IMG/VR virus record: IMGVR_UViG_3300043431_000089 | Coordinates: 1 to 36,490 of that record | DNA: 36,490 bases | From: a virus | Strand: one strand, 5' to 3' | Part shown: in pieces, positions 14,673-22,568 of the stretch | How the letters are laid out: every line of letters begins with the position of its first letter | Numbering within the stretch: position 1 is the first letter of the stretch | Program-made: the position numbers and the translations under genes | Notes under the pieces: model-generated | Seen by the model: only the letters and a program-made list of their open reading frames with translations | Told to the model about the DNA's origin: nothing | The model's database searches: none

Positions 14673-16324
14673 GTGTATTCCCAGCTAACCAACCAATAAT
14701 ATTTGAACCATATTTACCGGATTCATGTAATTGCAATGACGACACATTTCGCCTATTAGCAAAGCGCGAAGATTATTGCCAGTTTCAAGTAATCGTTGGC
14801 GCATGTGATAATACCGAAAGCGTTATTTGTAATGCTGATTTTGACCCAGCCGAATCGGTAGAATGCCTTGGCTCAAATTGGGTTTTAACAGGTGGCTTTT
14901 CTATTGATACACATGCCGCTTGTTGTAGCGATGCAACCGGAACGATAACACAGTACGGAGTATTAATAGTTGGGACGCCTTACGAAATATCAATTAACGT
15001 AAGCTCTGTTATTGGTACGCTGTATATTTATAATGGGGCAACTCAAGTAGCTGAAATAAATGAAATAGGCATAACTACTTTTGTATTTGCCGCCACAAGT
15101 GACGACCTTTCAATGGTTATACAAAACGCAGATCATTCGGTTTGCGTGGCAACTATTTCAGCGAAACCATTATCCTTAAATATGGCTTTTGGTGTTATTA
15201 ATTCAGCTGGCAACACACTTGATGTTGAAACATACGCAGCAGCACCAAGCTTTTTTACTTTTGCTCAAAACACAGTAACAATAACATTTCCTTGGAGTCA
15301 CTTTGATATTGAAGACGGGCAATGCTACACAATAGGATTTGCTGACGGATGCAGTAATTTAAACGGTCAGTTTGGTGTTGCTAATGGTGATTTTTTAAAC
15401 TGCCTTTCTAATTGGCAGGTTAACATGGGCACGCTTGAAACAATAACATGTGAAGACCTTGAGAACCCTGAAACCGGTGACGTTGAGCCGTGTATTGAAT
15501 TTACTAATAGTGGTACAGGAAGTATTACAAATTACGCAACAATTCTAAAGGTTGGATTATCTTATCAGGTTACCGTTGATGCAATGTCAGACGATGCTGA
15601 TGGCGTTATTCGTGTTTATTGCGGTACTGCTTTTGCTGATTTTACAACAGCCGCCACACAAACAATTGTGTGTACTGGTAACACAGCATTTAAAATAGAA
15701 GCTATAACAAACACAGCAACGTATGTACGGTTGTGGGGAGTATCAATTGAATTATCTAACAGTACATATACAGAATTTGATTATGAAAGTTATGCTTTTA
15801 AGATAGGTGAAAACCAATGTACGCACTTAATAAACCTTTCGAATGATGATGACGGCATGGGATTCGTTTTCGTGGGTAGCGGATTTGCACCACAAATAAG
15901 ACTTGAAAGCGAGATAATAAATTCCGTTGCTGAAATAATTCGCGAATCATATCACGACAACCAAGGGAAAAAAGAAGTATTCTTTGGTGAATACCGCAAG
16001 CGTTTTATTTTCAATATTGATTATGTCCCCGCGTGGGTATTTGATTTTCTATGCGTTTGTTTTATTGCCGACCATTTCTTTATTGATGGAGTTGAGTATT
16101 TTATTGAAGGCGATACCGTAGAAACCAACTACCCGGAAAACGTTTGCTATTCTAACATGACATCAGTACGCATGGAAGTTTCAACAAAAGAACAGCTTGT
16201 GCGTAACGCTGACATAGGAAACGCAAGCCAAGCAATAACATTAGCCGGAACCGTTTACCTGACTGATGGCAATGGAAATATAGTAGTAGACGCATTTACA
16301 CAAACCGAAATAACAATAAGATAA
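14669..16324 (+). CDS. Tail protein with two related carbohydrate-binding-like domains
   Basis: A 551-residue, cysteine-rich virion protein. Two stretches, about 52-167 and 235-362, share a pattern: ANGDF- or NADF-like start, a tryptophan, a GTITQYGV/GSITNYAT strand, then ISINVSS/VTVDAMS strands and YIYNG/RVYCG. This suggests a duplicated galactose-binding-type beta sandwich. The C-terminal 180 residues (from CTHLINLSNDDDGMG) form another domain with an aromatic core (YRKRFIFNIDYVPAWVFDF), perhaps the attachment to the tail. Such modules often bind host sugars, so this is a good candidate for receptor recognition; that is inferred. It overlaps the next gene by one base (TAATG). Confidence 0.6.
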   Translation: MSVFPANQPIIFEPYLPDSCNCNDDTFRLLAKREDYCQFQVIVGACDNTESVICNADFDPAESVECLGSNWVLTGGFSIDTHAACCSDATGTITQYGVLIVGTPYEISINVSSVIGTLYIYNGATQVAEINEIGITTFVFAATSDDLSMVIQNADHSVCVATISAKPLSLNMAFGVINSAGNTLDVETYAAAPSFFTFAQNTVTITFPWSHFDIEDGQCYTIGFADGCSNLNGQFGVANGDFLNCLSNWQVNMGTLETITCEDLENPETGDVEPCIEFTNSGTGSITNYATILKVGLSYQVTVDAMSDDADGVIRVYCGTAFADFTTAATQTIVCTGNTAFKIEAITNTATYVRLWGVSIELSNSTYTEFDYESYAFKIGENQCTHLINLSNDDDGMGFVFVGSGFAPQIRLESEIINSVAEIIRESYHDNQGKKEVFFGEYRKRFIFNIDYVPAWVFDFLCVCFIADHFFIDGVEYFIEGDTVETNYPENVCYSNMTSVRMEVSTKEQLVRNADIGNASQAITLAGTVYLTDGNGNIVVDAFTQTEITIR

Positions 16325-16827
16325 TGGCAACAATTGAAAGCTTTACAGAAACCACCCAGATTGTACAGGGTAGCGATTACATGATGATAAGTCGCGGTGG
16401 CGTGGCTTATAAAGTCGAACCTAAGATAATAACCGGGGGTATTATAAAGGTGACCCGCACGTTAACATCTGCCGAGGTATTAGCCCTAAACGGCACGCCA
16501 ATAGTGTTACTTGCAGCACAAGGAGCCAGCACGCTGATTGAGCCGATTAGCGTAGCGTGCTTTTTACAGTATAATTCAACCACGTACGCAACGGCAACAC
16601 ATCTAAGGGTGCATAATTCCGGTAATACCAACTACCGAATGAAAACATCAACGTCCTTTCTTACTTCAGTAACCAGCAGACGCGAAGGAATGATTGCTGA
16701 TGATGCTGCGGCCGCCAACTATTTAATAGACGTTAACACCGCGTTGGTAATAAGTGCTAATGCTGTACCTATAACAGGCGACAGCCCAATTTTTATAAGT
16801 GCTTTATTAAGAGTAGTAACTTTTTAA
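16324..16827 (+). CDS. Small tail or fibre protein
   Basis: A 167-residue, beta-rich protein. After a short N-terminus (IVQGSDYMMISRGG, a linker seen in phage fibre proteins) the domain begins TRTLTSAEVLALNGTPIVL, a motif I recognise from many phage virion proteins, where it forms a compact beta domain. It ends LLRVVTF. It is the last gene before the tail-tube-like gene and probably forms part of the tail tip or a fibre. Its exact role is not known to me. Confidence 0.62.
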   Translation: MATIESFTETTQIVQGSDYMMISRGGVAYKVEPKIITGGIIKVTRTLTSAEVLALNGTPIVLLAAQGASTLIEPISVACFLQYNSTTYATATHLRVHNSGNTNYRMKTSTSFLTSVTSRREGMIADDAAAANYLIDVNTALVISANAVPITGDSPIFISALLRVVTF

Positions 16828-16828
16828 C

Positions 16829-16909
16829 TATATTTACAATGCGTAGTAAGTTCGTGTGCTTATCCTGCTCGGCATTAATGAGCAGTGTACAAACTAAACT
16901 TTTATAATC
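16829..16909 (+). promoter_or_regulatory. Leader of the tail-tube-like gene with hairpin and near-consensus -7 element
   Basis: TATATTTA at 16829-16836 differs from TAnnTTTG at the last base only, and no TTG is at the right distance. A perfect 6-base stem, CTGCTC (16865-16870) with GAGCAG (16880-16885), stands in the 80-base gap before the ATG. It may give the abundant tail-tube message its own start and a protected 5' end. Confidence 0.3.
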
Positions 16910-17449
16910 ATGTCTAATTGCATTGATTACAATTGTTCAGATTTGGAAGATCATTTACTAAATGATTGCGGAGAAGAATTGCCCGGTGGTTCAAACCAAA
17001 TGGTGATTTTAGACTGTGACCACACGGTAACTGACCCTACCAATGGTACAACGATTAACGCTGATATTTCGGCAGGTCGTGCTATACTTGTGCGTAACGT
17101 TAAGATTGGAATGCCAGCGCCTTCACCGGTGACTGTACCATCAAATATTGCCAATCAAACGGACAAACTTGTAAACTATGACCGTTCTTTAACGCTGATC
17201 GATGGAAACATTAATGCTCAAAACATTTTGTTCTATCGCGCTTTGTTACAAGGCCGAACTATTGGAGGTATTATTTTCTATGAAGTTGATGCAAATCAAG
17301 TTACATGGATTGACGCTGCGATAAAAGCAACGGGCGGTCGGGTATTCCCTGATTCAAACATTGAATTTCAGCGCGTTGAAACTACCTTCACATGGAGGAA
17401 GCTGGATGAACCACAAGTTTATTCAACTCCTACCGGGGTGTTCTCGTAA
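16910..17449 (+). CDS. Probable major tail (tube) protein
   Basis: A 179-residue, beta-rich protein starting MSNCIDYNCSDLEDHLL. I call it the tail tube from its size, single compact domain with an extended loop (AILVRNVKIGMPAPSPVTV), its own leader, and the strong terminator right behind it, all typical of a highly expressed tube gene. The segment LVNYDRSLTLIDGNINAQN followed by LLQGRTIGGIIFYEV fits proteins annotated as structural in Bacteroidota phages. It lies downstream of the tape measure, whereas in most phages it lies upstream, so the order is unusual and the call is moderate. Confidence 0.55.
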   Translation: MSNCIDYNCSDLEDHLLNDCGEELPGGSNQMVILDCDHTVTDPTNGTTINADISAGRAILVRNVKIGMPAPSPVTVPSNIANQTDKLVNYDRSLTLIDGNINAQNILFYRALLQGRTIGGIIFYEVDANQVTWIDAAIKATGGRVFPDSNIEFQRVETTFTWRKLDEPQVYSTPTGVFS

Positions 17450-17460
17450 AGAACATGAAC

Positions 17461-17496
17461 AAAAAAAAGACCCTCGCCAAATGGTGGGGGTTTTTT
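17461..17496 (+). terminator. Rho-independent terminator after the tail module
   Basis: The stem CCCTCGCC (17471-17478) pairs with GGTGGGGG (17483-17490) around an AAAT loop, with two wobble pairs, preceded by eight As and followed by six Ts. It ends the tail transcript just before the sugar cassette. Confidence 0.85.
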
Positions 17497-17512
17497 ATTT
17501 AATTATTTTGTG

Positions 17513-17520
17513 TACTTTTG
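17513..17520 (+). promoter_or_regulatory. Candidate -7 element for the sugar cassette
   Basis: TACTTTTG, exact to TAnnTTTG, between the terminator and the first cassette gene. The upstream spacing places the -33 region in the terminator T-run with no TTG, so support is partial. Transcription would begin at about 17526, almost at the GTG start at 17528. Confidence 0.42.
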
Positions 17521-17527
17521 GCAACGA

Positions 17528-18391
17528 GTGAAAAATTCAGGGGTTATTCTACTTGCACATGGTAAACGTGGTTACGGCTTTGCAGCCGTTAACATGGCGT
17601 TTTCAATCAAGCAACATTCGCCAGATATTCAAATCACGCTCTTTCATGATGATAATACACTTACTCAAGTCCCTGAAAAGTATTTAACATTTATAGATAA
17701 TTTCGTTAAATTAGATGATGAGTTCTACGAAACTGGTAGGGTCGAACCCGGAAGAGCCAAGCTTTTGGCAATGGATAAAAGTCCTTATGATAACACTCTT
17801 TACCTTGACGTTGATGGGATATGCCTTAAAGATATTACCCCAATTTTTGAACGGTTAAAAGGCACGCCTATTACCTGCCAGCAAATGGGGCAAGGTGGAT
17901 TTGGTGATGAAGATATTAAATACGATGGTTGGTCAAACCATGATTTTACTTTTCCTTTCTTTGATTTAAGCCCACACACGATTTGGAGAACAACACAAAC
18001 AAGCTGGTTCTATGTTGAAAAAGGCACACCATTATTGCTTGAGTTATTCCGGTACTACGATAAGCGTTACCCATTAGAGAAATTAAAATATCAATGGGCT
18101 GGGTTTATTCCTGACGAAATTGTTTGGTCTGGCGTAATGAGCAAACACAATGTTGAGCTTTACGGCAACGATGATATTATTTACTTTGGTACTGACTTTA
18201 TTCAGCACACAGAGGTAGTAGAAAAATACTTCTTCCTTTCTTTGTACGGCAACGGTAATGGAGTTACTTTAGTGCGCCCGATGTACTTTGATTTATACGA
18301 TAGGATTCTACACATGGATTATTCTAAACACAAAATGGAACATCAGTTCAAATGCCACTTTATTATGAAAGACAAAATACTAACGAGATGA
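17528..18391 (+). CDS. Glycosyltransferase, GT-A fold, DxD type
   Basis: A 287-residue protein. The N-terminus GVILLAHGKRGYGFAAVN is a first nucleotide-binding strand and loop. DVDG at residues 94-97 within NTLYLDVDGICL is the metal- and nucleotide-sugar-binding DxD of GT-A enzymes, most like the GT8 group. A tail end rich in His and Tyr follows. It would transfer a sugar from an activated donor in the cytoplasm; donor and acceptor cannot be read. It is the first gene of the cassette. I chose the GTG at 17528, just behind a -7 element; another GTG at 17510 would add six residues and overlap that element. The next gene overlaps by ATGA. Confidence 0.75.
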   Translation: MKNSGVILLAHGKRGYGFAAVNMAFSIKQHSPDIQITLFHDDNTLTQVPEKYLTFIDNFVKLDDEFYETGRVEPGRAKLLAMDKSPYDNTLYLDVDGICLKDITPIFERLKGTPITCQQMGQGGFGDEDIKYDGWSNHDFTFPFFDLSPHTIWRTTQTSWFYVEKGTPLLLELFRYYDKRYPLEKLKYQWAGFIPDEIVWSGVMSKHNVELYGNDDIIYFGTDFIQHTEVVEKYFFLSLYGNGNGVTLVRPMYFDLYDRILHMDYSKHKMEHQFKCHFIMKDKILTR

Positions 18392-18705
18392 AAAACAAAG
18401 CCCAAGAAATGAGAGAAGTTACAGACCGTAAACTTTCTGTTGAATGTAGATGCGGGGGCATATTATTAGCAATAGAGGGGTTGGCAAACTTAGGCGAATA
18501 CTATATGAGTTATGAAGCGGAATATAAAACGGACGTTATTGATTATTTAAAAAACCTTGGTTTTAGTTTTTATGAAACAATACCAACTGCCTATGTAGAA
18601 AAACGTAGGTTTATATTTTGGGGTGACAAGGAAAGGGTAGTTTATCAAATATCAAAAAATGAAGAAGAAATGAACCATATAAAAGTAGTTGAATGCTATT
18701 CATAA
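18388..18705 (+). CDS. Small protein of unknown function in the sugar cassette
   Basis: A 105-residue protein starting MKNKAQEMREVTDRKLS, with two close cysteines (VECRCGG) and aromatic segments (GEYYMSYEAEYKT). No family is recognised. The ATG at 18388 overlaps the previous stop by ATGA, preferred to an ATG at 18352 lying inside the glycosyltransferase gene. It overlaps the next gene by 13 bases. Confidence 0.55.
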   Translation: MKNKAQEMREVTDRKLSVECRCGGILLAIEGLANLGEYYMSYEAEYKTDVIDYLKNLGFSFYETIPTAYVEKRRFIFWGDKERVVYQISKNEEEMNHIKVVECYS

Positions 18706-19394
18706 CCTCAATTTCACCCAAGCATATTATCGAAGGCAGACAGGCCGAGTGTGTGGAAACCATCCTACAAAAAGGAGATCTTCATTCGCTTAACCATCCA
18801 GATGAAATTGAAATACTCAAAGACCTTTATCCTAAAGTAAAGTTCGTGCCAACGTACAGCACACAAAAACATCTACGAGAAAAGTATAAGTATTATGTTA
18901 GGGTTAATGCGCTATTCAACCATCCGTTAAACATTGGTTACAAAGGGGACGTTTGCATAATAAATTCAGACATTGAAATAGGTGAGAAATTCGACACGGG
19001 TAAAATAGCAACCAAAACAGGGCAGGGACTTGTTTATTTACACCGTCATGACTATGAAGAAAACAAAGAACGGGCGCAACGTTACACTATGGGTATTGAC
19101 GCGATGTGCATACACACAGAGTTTATAGATTGCTTGCCTCAAGTCATGCATTGCCTTGGTCAAACATACTGGGACATTCTTTTCCCTTATTTATTCTGGA
19201 AAGAAGGAATAAAACTATTCACGGTAACAGAGCCGTACATCTATCACAAGAAACACCACATTCAATATAACTCAAAGGATTGGGAATATTGGGGAAAACA
19301 TACCGCGCAAGTTGTTGGACGTGACAATCATAGACCAGCAGAAATAAGTACGTGGCTTTATAAACTACTTGAAACATCAACAACGATTATATGA
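18693..19394 (+). CDS. Glycosyltransferase-like protein (NSD motif)
   Basis: A 233-residue protein starting MLFITSISPKHI. A predicted strand, GDVCIINSDIEIG, carries N91-S92-D93 followed by E95, placed like the DxD of GT-A enzymes of the GT2 type. Downstream HRHDYEENKERAQRY and a late His-Lys patch (IYHKKHHIQYNSKDW) could bind the donor phosphates. Proteins with the INSDI(E/Y) signature are common in phage glycan cassettes. Donor and acceptor are unknown. It is coupled to its neighbours by short overlaps on both sides. Confidence 0.68.
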   Translation: MLFITSISPKHIIEGRQAECVETILQKGDLHSLNHPDEIEILKDLYPKVKFVPTYSTQKHLREKYKYYVRVNALFNHPLNIGYKGDVCIINSDIEIGEKFDTGKIATKTGQGLVYLHRHDYEENKERAQRYTMGIDAMCIHTEFIDCLPQVMHCLGQTYWDILFPYLFWKEGIKLFTVTEPYIYHKKHHIQYNSKDWEYWGKHTAQVVGRDNHRPAEISTWLYKLLETSTTII

Positions 19395-19624
19395 ATCCAA
19401 TAGATATTAAAGAGGCCGCGGCTATTGTTTACATGGCTAAGATTAAATCTAAAAGCCCACAGATTTACGAACTACTTGTTAAAAACAATGTTAAGCCAGA
19501 GGTTATACGAACACATTACGGAGGAATAGATGTTTATGTTTCTTTTGAAGAATTAAGATTTCAAGAAAAAACAACAGAAGGATTAATAGCAGACCAATAT
19601 AAACATTTAACACAACAACAATGA
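19391..19624 (+). CDS. Small protein of unknown function
   Basis: A 77-residue protein starting MNPIDIKEAAAIVYMAKIK, helical at first, then KPEVIRTHYGGIDVYVSFE with a small beta portion. No family is recognised. ATGA overlaps join it to both neighbours. It is the first of three small genes between two glycosyltransferase genes. Confidence 0.58.
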   Translation: MNPIDIKEAAAIVYMAKIKSKSPQIYELLVKNNVKPEVIRTHYGGIDVYVSFEELRFQEKTTEGLIADQYKHLTQQQ

Positions 19625-19923
19625 ATCCAATCTTTATCACAGTAGAAAAAACCGAAAAAGGTAAATTCGGAATACAAGTTCAGCACCCAGCAAGTCACTA
19701 CATGGATGGTGAAACGCACGTTCCAATTCCCTCACGCAAAACATGGATTGGTCACGATGGTCAGGATATGCAATACGGTACAGGTATTGAGTTCGACACA
19801 GCCGACCAAGCAAAAAAGTTTATTAGTGATAAGGTTTTAGAACTAAGAAAACGTGTTGCCGATGGTCAGTCGCTTGACATTAATTCGTATCTTTTAATTC
19901 ATCATGATGCGGTAATAAAATGA
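19621..19923 (+). CDS. Small protein of unknown function
   Basis: A 100-residue protein starting MNPIFITVEKTEKGKFG, with a beta-rich first half containing several His and Gly (VQHPASHYMDGETHVP, then WIGHDGQDMQYG) and a helical second half. No family is recognised. Its first residues resemble the gene before it (both begin MNPI) but nothing else does. It is ATGA-coupled on both sides. Confidence 0.58.
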   Translation: MNPIFITVEKTEKGKFGIQVQHPASHYMDGETHVPIPSRKTWIGHDGQDMQYGTGIEFDTADQAKKFISDKVLELRKRVADGQSLDINSYLLIHHDAVIK

Positions 19924-20327
19924 ATCAAACAGACGAAGAAATAATAATACACTTAACCAAATGCATAAACGCAGGTAAGGTTATAGCTGAATATTGGGAC
20001 ACGTCTGACATGTGCATACACAATATGTCCCATTCATCAATTTCAAAATCAATTTACATTACAAAGGTGAATTATTTATTAGGTACAGACGTCCTTATTT
20101 TTAATGATGACCATGATGGAAAAATTCTTTTTAATACTTCAAAAAGAACAAAACAAGACTTTTATGACGCTGCTAAAAAGTGTGCCGAATCTATTAGGAA
20201 CAGAAAAGAAAAAACACAAAGAGAACATCTTCTTGAGCGCGCGAAGAAAGATGAAATATACTACTATAGTATTGCAATGCAAGGACACCCAGACGAGTTT
20301 AAACAAATGAGAATTAAAACTAAATGA
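19920..20327 (+). CDS. Small protein of unknown function
   Basis: A 135-residue protein starting MNQTDEEIIIHLTKCIN. The middle has a polar stretch (HNMSHSSISKSIYITKV) and the C-terminal half is a long basic helix (CAESIRNRKEKTQREHLLE). No family is recognised. It is ATGA-coupled to both neighbours, and the stop overlaps the start of a glycosyltransferase gene. Confidence 0.58.
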   Translation: MNQTDEEIIIHLTKCINAGKVIAEYWDTSDMCIHNMSHSSISKSIYITKVNYLLGTDVLIFNDDHDGKILFNTSKRTKQDFYDAAKKCAESIRNRKEKTQREHLLERAKKDEIYYYSIAMQGHPDEFKQMRIKTK

Positions 20328-21034
20328 GAACAGCCCTTTTTATAAAGTCATACAAACCTGATTTCGTTTGGTTGGCATACGCTTTAAGATCAATTAAGAA
20401 ATTCTGCACAGGTTACCATGAGGTAGTTATTGTGGTTCCTAATTCTGATTTAGAAGAAGCGTTTAAACTATTGCCACAATTTGATACTGTTAATAATTAT
20501 AGAGTAATAGGTATTGACGAACCACCAAATGGTTATTTATACCAACAGGTTGTTAAAATGAACGCACATAATTATACTGATTGCGAGTTGATTCAGTACC
20601 ACGATAGCGATTGTATTTTTACCATGCCAACAGACCCAAGTTACTACATGGAAAACGGTAAGCCTTGGATGTATTGCACGCCTTATGATAAAGTAGGCGA
20701 TGCTGTTATGTGGAAACATTGCGCTGAAAAAGCACTTGGCTTTAGTGATGATTTCGAAAGAATGCGAAGGCACGGGCTGACTTACTATCGTAGTTCATTA
20801 GAATTACTGCATGAAAAATATCCGTTAATTAATAGTCATGTTATGTCACAACCGGGCAGACACTTTTCAGAGTTCAATGTAATGGGTTCGTTTGTTGCGA
20901 AGTTTGAACCTGAGAAATATCTTTGGAAAAACACAGATGAATACCCAATAATTCCTGAACGCATGAAACAGTTTCATTCGTATAGTCAATACACGCCTGA
21001 GAATATTCAATGGATGGAGGAGTTATTGTCATGA
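20324..21034 (+). CDS. Glycosyltransferase, GT-A fold, DSD motif
   Basis: A 236-residue protein. MRTALFIKSYKPDFVWLAYA is a GT-A first strand followed by helix, and QYHDSDCIF at residues 91-99 carries D94-S95-D96, the DxD metal site. The rest contains conserved-looking aromatic patches (WMYCTPYDKVGDAVMWKH, then HSYSQYTPE) that could form the acceptor site. It resembles short phage and polysaccharide-locus transferases. It probably acts in the cytoplasm on a nucleotide-sugar donor that cannot be identified. It is coupled to its neighbours by ATGA. Confidence 0.72.
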   Translation: MRTALFIKSYKPDFVWLAYALRSIKKFCTGYHEVVIVVPNSDLEEAFKLLPQFDTVNNYRVIGIDEPPNGYLYQQVVKMNAHNYTDCELIQYHDSDCIFTMPTDPSYYMENGKPWMYCTPYDKVGDAVMWKHCAEKALGFSDDFERMRRHGLTYYRSSLELLHEKYPLINSHVMSQPGRHFSEFNVMGSFVAKFEPEKYLWKNTDEYPIIPERMKQFHSYSQYTPENIQWMEELLS

Positions 21035-21291
21035 GATGCAAGGGTTGTAAATATTTTAAAAGGGACGGAAACGAAGCTTATGGGGATTGTTCTTTTATGG
21101 CTGTTAATCTTGCTATTGTTGATAAAAATATAATTACATCTGCTACGGGTCTATTTGCAATTGAAAAAGGGGAAAAATTATTAACAAAAGAAGATGCGTC
21201 TAAAAGACTCCAATGGTATAGCGGGGGCGGTTACGATACGCTTTATATTGGTGAAAATTTCGGATGCATACACTTTAAACAAAAAGAATGA
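21031..21291 (+). CDS. Small cysteine-rich, probably zinc-binding protein
   Basis: An 86-residue protein. C3-x2-C6 (MRCKGCKYF), C20 in YGDC, and C79 with H81 in FGCIHF suggest a structural zinc site of a kind common in small phage proteins (CKGCKYW at the start, GCxHF at the end). The function is unknown. The ATG at 21031 overlaps the previous stop by ATGA; an upstream ATG at 21010 lies inside the glycosyltransferase gene. It resembles in build the other small cysteine protein of this cassette at 24100-24306. Confidence 0.6.
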   Translation: MRCKGCKYFKRDGNEAYGDCSFMAVNLAIVDKNIITSATGLFAIEKGEKLLTKEDASKRLQWYSGGGYDTLYIGENFGCIHFKQKE

Positions 21292-21812
21292 AACCATTCG
21301 AAGGCGATACCCACATACCCCAAGAAATCCTTAAACTAAAGGAAAGGTTTGGTATTAAATCTGTTCTTGAGACGGGAAGCCAATACGGGTTTACTCAGAA
21401 ATGGTTTAAGGAAAACTTTGAAACCGTTTATGGTTGTGAGATTAATGTTGACTTCTATAACTATTGTGTAGAGCAGAAACTTGGTGTACTTAATTCTACA
21501 TCTGTATATGCAATACAAAATATTGAATTTATAAATCTTTACTACTTAGACGCTCACGGGTTTGGTTTTAAATGTCCTCTTAAAGACGAACTAAAAGAAA
21601 TAGCAGAAAAGAGGTGCCAACCAGTTATTTGTATTCACGATTTTTTCGTGCCGGGTAAAGACTTCGGTTACGATGAATACGAATATAAACTATGTTTTGA
21701 AGAAATTGAACCGTTACTACCAGCGATTTATCCTGATGGTTATGAGTATCATTATAATACTGAGGCAAATGGAGCTAAGAGAGGAATCATTTACATATAC
21801 CCGAAGAAATGA
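21288..21812 (+). CDS. SAM-dependent methyltransferase-like protein
   Basis: A 174-residue protein of class I methyltransferase type. SVLETGSQYGFTQKWF is motif I (the glycine loop that binds S-adenosylmethionine), YGCEINVDF follows as motif II, and INLYYLDAHG has an aspartate where a metal or substrate could bind. VICIHDFFVPGKDFGYD is the fourth strand with a late His-Asp. It looks like the FkbM-type sugar methyltransferases in size and motif order. Inside the glycan cassette it would methylate a sugar; this is an inference. It is ATGA-coupled to both neighbours. Confidence 0.62.
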   Translation: MKPFEGDTHIPQEILKLKERFGIKSVLETGSQYGFTQKWFKENFETVYGCEINVDFYNYCVEQKLGVLNSTSVYAIQNIEFINLYYLDAHGFGFKCPLKDELKEIAEKRCQPVICIHDFFVPGKDFGYDEYEYKLCFEEIEPLLPAIYPDGYEYHYNTEANGAKRGIIYIYPKK

Positions 21813-22510
21813 AAAAAATATTAGTAGCGGTAATTAGTTGTCAGGATTACCCTTATGGGGATATGATCGGCACATCAATGAATACTTGGGACAGCGTACA
21901 TGTAGAAGGTTGCGAAACTTTATTTTATTGCGGGTTACCACAGAAACAAAACACCGATAAGATTGTTTACTTTAACATTAAAGAAAGCTTGCATTCAATG
22001 GGTTTCAAGGATTTACTTTTCTTTGAATACGCCTTAACAAAAGAATGGGACTACATGGCGAGGGTAAATAGTAGCTGTTGGGTTCACAAAAAAGAGCTAA
22101 CAGAATACTGTCAAACGCTTCCAGATACAAATGTTTTTGCCGGACTCAAGGTGGCAGTAGAACCCCCTTGGATGTTCGGAGGGGGGCAGTTCTTAATGTC
22201 GCGTGATGTCATTCAGGCTATAGTAGATAACAAGCATTTATGGGATCATAGATTGATGGAAGATATGGCAATGTCGTATGTGATTAATCAGTTGGGGATT
22301 CCTTATACTCAGGGAAATGCAGTATCTTTAGACAACATGACAAGTGGTTTAAAAAGGTGTACTGTTTACGGGAACGCAGAGGGGTACGATTTTAAAGACT
22401 GGGACGAGTTTAAAAAGCTGAAAGGGCAATACTTTTACCGGGTTAAGGTCGATGGACACCGGCACATGGAACCAGAAATTATGCGTAAATTAAATGAAAT
22501 TTTGTTATGA
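21809..22510 (+). CDS. Glycosyltransferase, beta-1,3-galactosyltransferase-like (GT31-type)
   Basis: A 233-residue protein. The order ISCQDYPYGD, then EWDYMARVNSSCWV (N87-S88-S89, in the DxD place but without the two aspartates), GGGQFLMSRDV (124-133) and ME-DMAMSYVINQLG (E151-D152) follows the layout of GT31 enzymes, with the ED of their E/DDV motif and the gate GGG(Q)F preserved. Loss of the DxD acids is noteworthy, because the metal site may be incomplete or provided by other residues. Donor and acceptor are unknown. Its end overlaps a tiny frame at 22494-22568. Confidence 0.68.
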   Translation: MKKILVAVISCQDYPYGDMIGTSMNTWDSVHVEGCETLFYCGLPQKQNTDKIVYFNIKESLHSMGFKDLLFFEYALTKEWDYMARVNSSCWVHKKELTEYCQTLPDTNVFAGLKVAVEPPWMFGGGQFLMSRDVIQAIVDNKHLWDHRLMEDMAMSYVINQLGIPYTQGNAVSLDNMTSGLKRCTVYGNAEGYDFKDWDEFKKLKGQYFYRVKVDGHRHMEPEIMRKLNEILL

Positions 22511-22568
22511 AACAGATAGATTGCAAGAATGGTTTGGTGAGTTCGCTAACCTAAACTTTAAGAAATGA
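22494..22568 (+). CDS. Possible 24-residue peptide
   Basis: A tiny frame beginning MKFCYETDRLQEWFGEF, which overlaps the end of the previous gene by 17 bases and the next start by ATGA, like most genes here. Without it the 54-base gap between the two genes would be the only untranslated one in a long coupled chain. The composition is protein-like, but length prevents certainty. A 15-residue frame from an ATG at 22507 is a weaker alternative. Confidence 0.3.
   Translation: MKFCYETDRLQEWFGEFANLNFKK

Noticed and set aside
22507-22554. 15-codon frame coupled by ATGA to the GT31-like gene.
   Set aside because: Shorter than the competing frame at 22494, which couples to the next gene; the composition is not convincing.
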